From NCBI GenBank assembly GCA_942159475.1, contig OW804094.1:24226366-24290365 (forward strand): DNA of 64,000 bases, given 5' to 3'. A program made the position numbers and the translations under genes. Below the pieces are notes generated by a model. That model ran no database searches, was not told where the DNA came from, and saw only the letters and a program-made list of their open reading frames with translations. Positions 60,553 to 64,000 of the stretch are shown in pieces. This DNA is from Sthenelais limicola (Eukaryota > Annelida > Polychaeta > Phyllodocida > Sigalionidae). Every line of letters starts with the position of its first letter. Position 1 is the first letter of the stretch.

Positions 60553-60695
60553 TATTTTGTTGTTTCTTCACAACATTCAATTCATTAAAGCTTTGACTAC
60601 CTTAAAGCCGTGGACATTCATTTTTACATTGGCCTCAACTTAATATTAAAGCAGCATTCTCAGCCATTACCACAAAAATGATCTCATCAATTCAT

Positions 60696-60925
60696 GGGTC
60701 AGATTTTCGGGAAATGCACAATCTACAGTTTTACACATTACACATTTCACTGAATTAAAATGGAAAATGATAAATACTACATAATATATCAATTCTGTAT
60801 TGTTGTGATTCAACAACTCTGTCTGGTTAAGTTGAACTGTATTTTGAAACTGATTTTCGTCTGAAATTTGGGTTATTTGAGGGGATTGGTGATGGTTAAT
60901 TTTACACTTTCTGAAGACTTGAGTC
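60696..60925. mobile_element. GGGTCAG-family MITE in intron 3 of copy C
   Basis: Orthologous to 13605 and 45016. Confidence 0.75.
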
Positions 60926-61080
60926 TTCTTGCTTCATTGCTTGAAGTTTGCAATATTGTGCTGCAATATTTTCAAACATCTTTACTACACACTTACACAC
61001 TTACTTGAAAGAAATGTTTCTTGTTGTGCCCTGCTATCTATTAACTAGCTATTAATTATTATTGCTCATGTCAAATATAT

Positions 61081-61318
61081 GGGTCAGATTTTCAGAAAAA
61101 ATACAATTGGCAGATCAACATATTTGGTAAACTCTGCTAAATCGGACTGAAAAATCATCTACACTATAGGTATATATTGGTATATTTGGTATTGCCCTGA
61201 ATCAAACAGTCTGTTCCGTTATGTTAAACTGAATTTTGAAGCTCATTTTCTTCTTAAATTTGTGTTATTTGAGAGAATTGGTGAAGGTGAAGGTGTATAT
61301 TTTCTGAAAATCTGACCC
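61081..61318. mobile_element. GGGTCAG-family MITE, private to copy C
   Basis: ATAT flanks both ends; B has an empty ATATAT site near 45398. Confidence 0.8.
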
Positions 61319-61386
61319 ATATATGATATCCATGTCCTTTAATAACAAGATATCCATGACATTTAATATACATAAAATATACAATC

Positions 61387-61734
61387 CATAGGGGATTTGC
61401 ATGTCTCACTGTGCATGTATAATGCAGTGCATGCTGGGGTGGACGCTGTTGGGATCTGGCATACACATATTTGGCAACATTTTCATCGAAAATTGTAAGA
61501 ATGTTTTCTCTAATATCACAGCTTGTAGAAATGATCTATGAAAAATAAATGTATGATGGGAAAGAGCGGGACTTGTGTCATGGAAGCATGTACAACACAT
61601 GGGTATTGACATAAGAGCATTGTTAACAGTCCTTGCTGAATATGGCATGTTTTCCATAGGTTTTAGACTACCATTAGTCCCATAATTCCATGCCATTACT
61701 CATTCAAAATGGCGTTCATGCAAATCCCTTATAG
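61387..61734. mobile_element. AGGGGATTTGCA-family MITE in intron 3 of copy C
   Basis: Full length, orthologous to 13050-13396. Confidence 0.75.
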
Positions 61735-62164
61735 AATTAGAAATATGTTCATAATATGCCCATTATTTGCTCATAAAAACAGTTACATCAGCCAAATTAG
61801 TTCAGTATTTGGAAATGTTTAGTATTTGAACAATGTTAACTGAGAATGCAGCTTTGACCCAAATGCTTCTGTATAACATTTATATTTGGATCCTATTCTA
61901 CCTGAACAAGTTTGAAAAAGTAACTGAGAGTTACACAGGTTGTGCATTTAAGTTGTTTGTAAATTCCACACAAAACATACATTCATGTTCATATAAAATT
62001 ACATTCTGTAATGTCATCCCAAAACAGTCAATATCTGTAAATGTGTGTCCCCCTTACCATAGAGTGGCTGCTAAATGATCATAGATACATCTGAATTCTC
62101 ATATGCAACCTTGACTGTGAATAGTCTATGATAAGAAATGTTAATATTTCACCAGCCACATGCC

Positions 62165-62643
62165 GTAGTGGCCTGCTTGTAAGCCCAGGCTTGTATTTCT
62201 TTCGCCCCCCTCCCTGCCTTATCCCAGGCTTGTAATAGGGGAGTTGCATGTGCCACTGCACATGCCAAAGTGCATCATGGGATGGATTCTGATGGCAACA
62301 TTTTCAAAGAAAAGAATGTTTTCACCAAAATCATAGCTTGTATTTATATAAATGATCTATAAAAACAAAATGCATGATGGGAAAGATGGAAGCTTGTGTT
62401 ATGAAACATGTAAAACACATGGATATTGACGTTAGGGCATTGATAAATATCCCATGCTGAACATGGCATGTTTTCTATAGATGTTATACTTTACCATTAG
62501 TCCCATAATTCCATGTGAATCAAGATTCAAAATGGCGGCTGTGCAAATCCCCTATCGAGATTTTAATCAAGAATTGGTCTTTTTTCATGACCCACACCCC
62601 CCCAGCCTTTTAAACAGGTCCCAGCTTATTAATAGGCCACTAC
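62165..62643. mobile_element. GTAGTGG palindromic MITE in copy C, carrying a nested MITE
   Basis: The host element is split by the AGGGGATTTGCA-family copy at 62238-62552. Confidence 0.65.
62238..62552. mobile_element. AGGGGATTTGCA-family MITE with TA duplication
   Basis: Ends GGGGAGTTGCATG and GTGCAAATCCCC, with TA on both sides. B has the empty site (CTTGTAATTGAG). Confidence 0.78.
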
Positions 62644-62713
62644 AATGCTTCTTCCCTATTGCCCCTATCATGTAGTTTGATATGACATTAAATTGATTGA
62701 ATTCATTACACAG

Positions 62714-63491
62714 TGGAGTACCTGATGACGTGCCCAGGTACAGCTTCAGATATATCAGGGCTGAACGTACAATACAACAGTGGAGGCATATATACCTGCT
62801 GGATGGACAGAAACACGGTGTAACCATACACAGCAACTCAGGACAAATCATCCGCTACAACATCCACCACGGAAACAACACATGTAGTGGTAGAGTCATT
62901 GCCACCACCACTAAAACACTGGCCTCCATAGGATGCAATAGAGCAAGCAACACACTCTATGTGCTCTGGTTCAATGAAACTGTTGCAGTGTATGACACAG
63001 ATGGTACCCATCTACACAACATGGACACAAATTTAGTCTCAGAGCCTCAAGTACTAGCTATGAGTGATGAACTGATTGCCATCGCAGAGGGTAACTCTGA
63101 TAAGGTTTATGTGTACTCAATCAATGAAGTGTATGACTACACTATCACTAATTCGTACATGTTCTCTGGGTACACTTTAATCACAATTACACCTGAGGGG
63201 TATGTCCTTGTCTCCAGTGAGGACAGAGTGAAGCATTACTTCGGAGGTGTTTACAAGTATCGCTCACAATACTCGCGGCCCCATGGAATACTTTCAGTAC
63301 AAGGTGCATTGCTGGTGCCTTTAACATCTCAGATCTCGGTGTATACATTTGATGAGAACTCGTCATACCAGCAATCAACTATACCGATCGCTACTAGAAC
63401 GAGTGGTAAAGTTAGTGGGTCCTTGATTGACAGGTTTTACTGTGTTGGAAAGCCAGATGCTAGGCTGGGTGTGTACAGGCTTCATCCATGA
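62714..63491 (+). pseudogene. Copy C exon 4: frameshifted propeller domain
   Basis: Opens in phase 1 after CATTACACAG as VEYLMTCPGTASDI, stops at TAA near 62821 because of the 7-bp deletion, then continues open in the shifted frame to TGA 63489-63491. The variable patches (PLTSQ, YQQS...) differ from both A and B. Confidence 0.78.
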
Positions 63492-63492
63492 T

Positions 63493-63805
63493 AGCTGCCC
63501 CTGTCCAATCTGCTTGTTCCTGCTGCCCTGTCCATTCTGCTCATTATTCCTGATGTCCCTGTCCATTCTGCTCATTATTCCTGCTGTCCCTGTCCATTCT
63601 GTTCATTATTCCTGCTGTCCCTGTCCATACTGCTCATTATTCTTGCTGTCCCTGTCCATTCTGCTCATTATTCCTGCTGTCCCTGTCCATTCTGCTCATT
63701 ATTCCTGCTGCCCCTGTCCATTCTGCTTGTTGGTCTTGCTGCCCCTGTCCATTCTGCTCATTATTCCTGCTGTCCTGTCCATTCTAATCATTGTTCCTGC
63801 TGAAA
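63493..63805. repeat. 31-bp minisatellite behind copy C stop codon (about 10 units)
   Basis: Same unit and position relative to the stop as in A and B, about 310 bp long. It is followed by the same CTGAAACATTGTGGTATG junction as in B. Confidence 0.9.
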
Positions 63806-63859
63806 CATTGTGGTATGTTACAGAAAAATGAGTCCAAAAATGTTTTTTTATACACAAGT

Positions 63860-63950
63860 TTGTTTTTATTGGCAATAAGTACAAATCTGGCTTCGCCACT
63901 GGCGATATTCTTACCACCTGCCTTAAGATCTAGGCTACTTATACCTATGT
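63860..63950 (-). mobile_element. LINE 3' end shared with copy B
   Basis: TTTTTATTGGCAATAAGTAC and the following 60 bases match 47618-47700, the 3' UTR of the LINE behind B. Confidence 0.75.
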
Positions 63951-63991
63951 TTTTTGGGTTTTTTTGTACAAATCTTTATTCAGGGAGATAG
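63951..63991 (-). mobile_element. Second retroelement tail at the window end
   Basis: TTTTTTGGGTTTTTTTGTAC then TTTATTCAGG interrupts the LINE match, suggesting the A tail of another minus-strand insertion. Confidence 0.4.
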
Positions 63992-64000
63992 ATGGCAGTT

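Larger units (their letters stand above)
56088..63491 (+). pseudogene. Copy C: same four-exon gene, broken by a 7-bp deletion in exon 4
   Basis: Exons 56088-56316, 57550-57585, 60285-60308 and 62714-63491. Borders and phases match B. Exon 4 is 778 bp against 785 bp in A and B: near 62817-62821, where B reads GTGTATGGTGTAACC, C reads GTGTAACC. The loss is flanked by GTGTA direct repeats and puts a TAA in frame right after the DRNTV motif, about 35 residues into the domain. The rest of the exon stays open in the shifted frame, so the deletion looks recent. Exon 2 ends CACAC/GTAAGG instead of CACAG, a weaker donor. Uniquely, the leader is open in frame from 55869, which could add about 73 residues ahead of the signal segment. 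Introns carry several private insertions. Confidence 0.75.

Noticed and set aside
62697..63491. 264-aa ORF starting MNSLHSG as an intact gene in copy C
   Set aside because: Its first ~40 codons are in the wrong frame relative to A and B; it appears continuous only because of the 7-bp deletion.
1..63991. CRISPR arrays, rRNA, tRNA, or prokaryotic operons
   Set aside because: Repeats lack regular spacers, no RNA gene folds were seen, and gene structure is eukaryotic.

Overview
This looks like nuclear DNA from an invertebrate animal. It is AT-rich, genes are sparse and split by GT-AG introns, and the space between exons is packed with short inverted-repeat DNA transposons (MITEs), a DIRS-type retrotransposon, truncated LINEs and minisatellites. 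I see no operons, rRNA, tRNA or CRISPR. A marine deuterostome is plausible, but the sequence does not fix the taxon.

The only host genes I can support are three copies of one previously unnamed-to-me gene, called here A, B and C. Each has four exons. Exon 1 (229 bp) encodes a signal peptide and a short Cys-rich module. Exons 2 (36 bp) and 3 (24 bp) are micro-exons encoding a Pro/Thr/Ala-rich linker. Exon 4 (785 bp) encodes a ~260-residue domain that reads like a six-bladed beta-propeller. All three introns are phase 1 in all three copies. A lies on the minus strand (29422 down to 11177); B (42429-47290) and C (56088-63491) lie on the plus strand. Only B is intact (357 aa). A has exon 1 split by a 7265-bp insertion that has a TA duplication and CACTGA inverted ends. 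C has a 7-bp deletion in exon 4 that gives a premature stop. Part of exon 4 is nearly identical between copies, while several short patches in its last third differ at almost every codon. This suggests a diversifying recognition protein.

Layout. 1-7 kb: MITEs and a block duplicated in inverted form at 37.9-39.4 kb. 7-30 kb: copy A with its downstream flank, a 31-bp minisatellite directly after the stop, a DIRS-like element in intron 3 and the 7.3-kb insertion in exon 1. 30-42 kb: transposon-rich spacer with a truncated LINE, a tandem duplication carrying X-box-like palindromes, a 716-bp element with 7-bp target duplications and several MITEs. 42-52 kb: copy B, its minisatellite, a truncated LINE and a flank that mirrors the flank of copy A. 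52-64 kb: copy C with many private insertions and its own minisatellite, running to the window end.

Shared and private insertions give an order of events. MITEs in intron 3 predate all duplications. The LINE behind the minisatellite is in B and C but not in A, so A separated first. The DIRS element and the 7.3-kb element are private to A, and at least five insertions are private to C.
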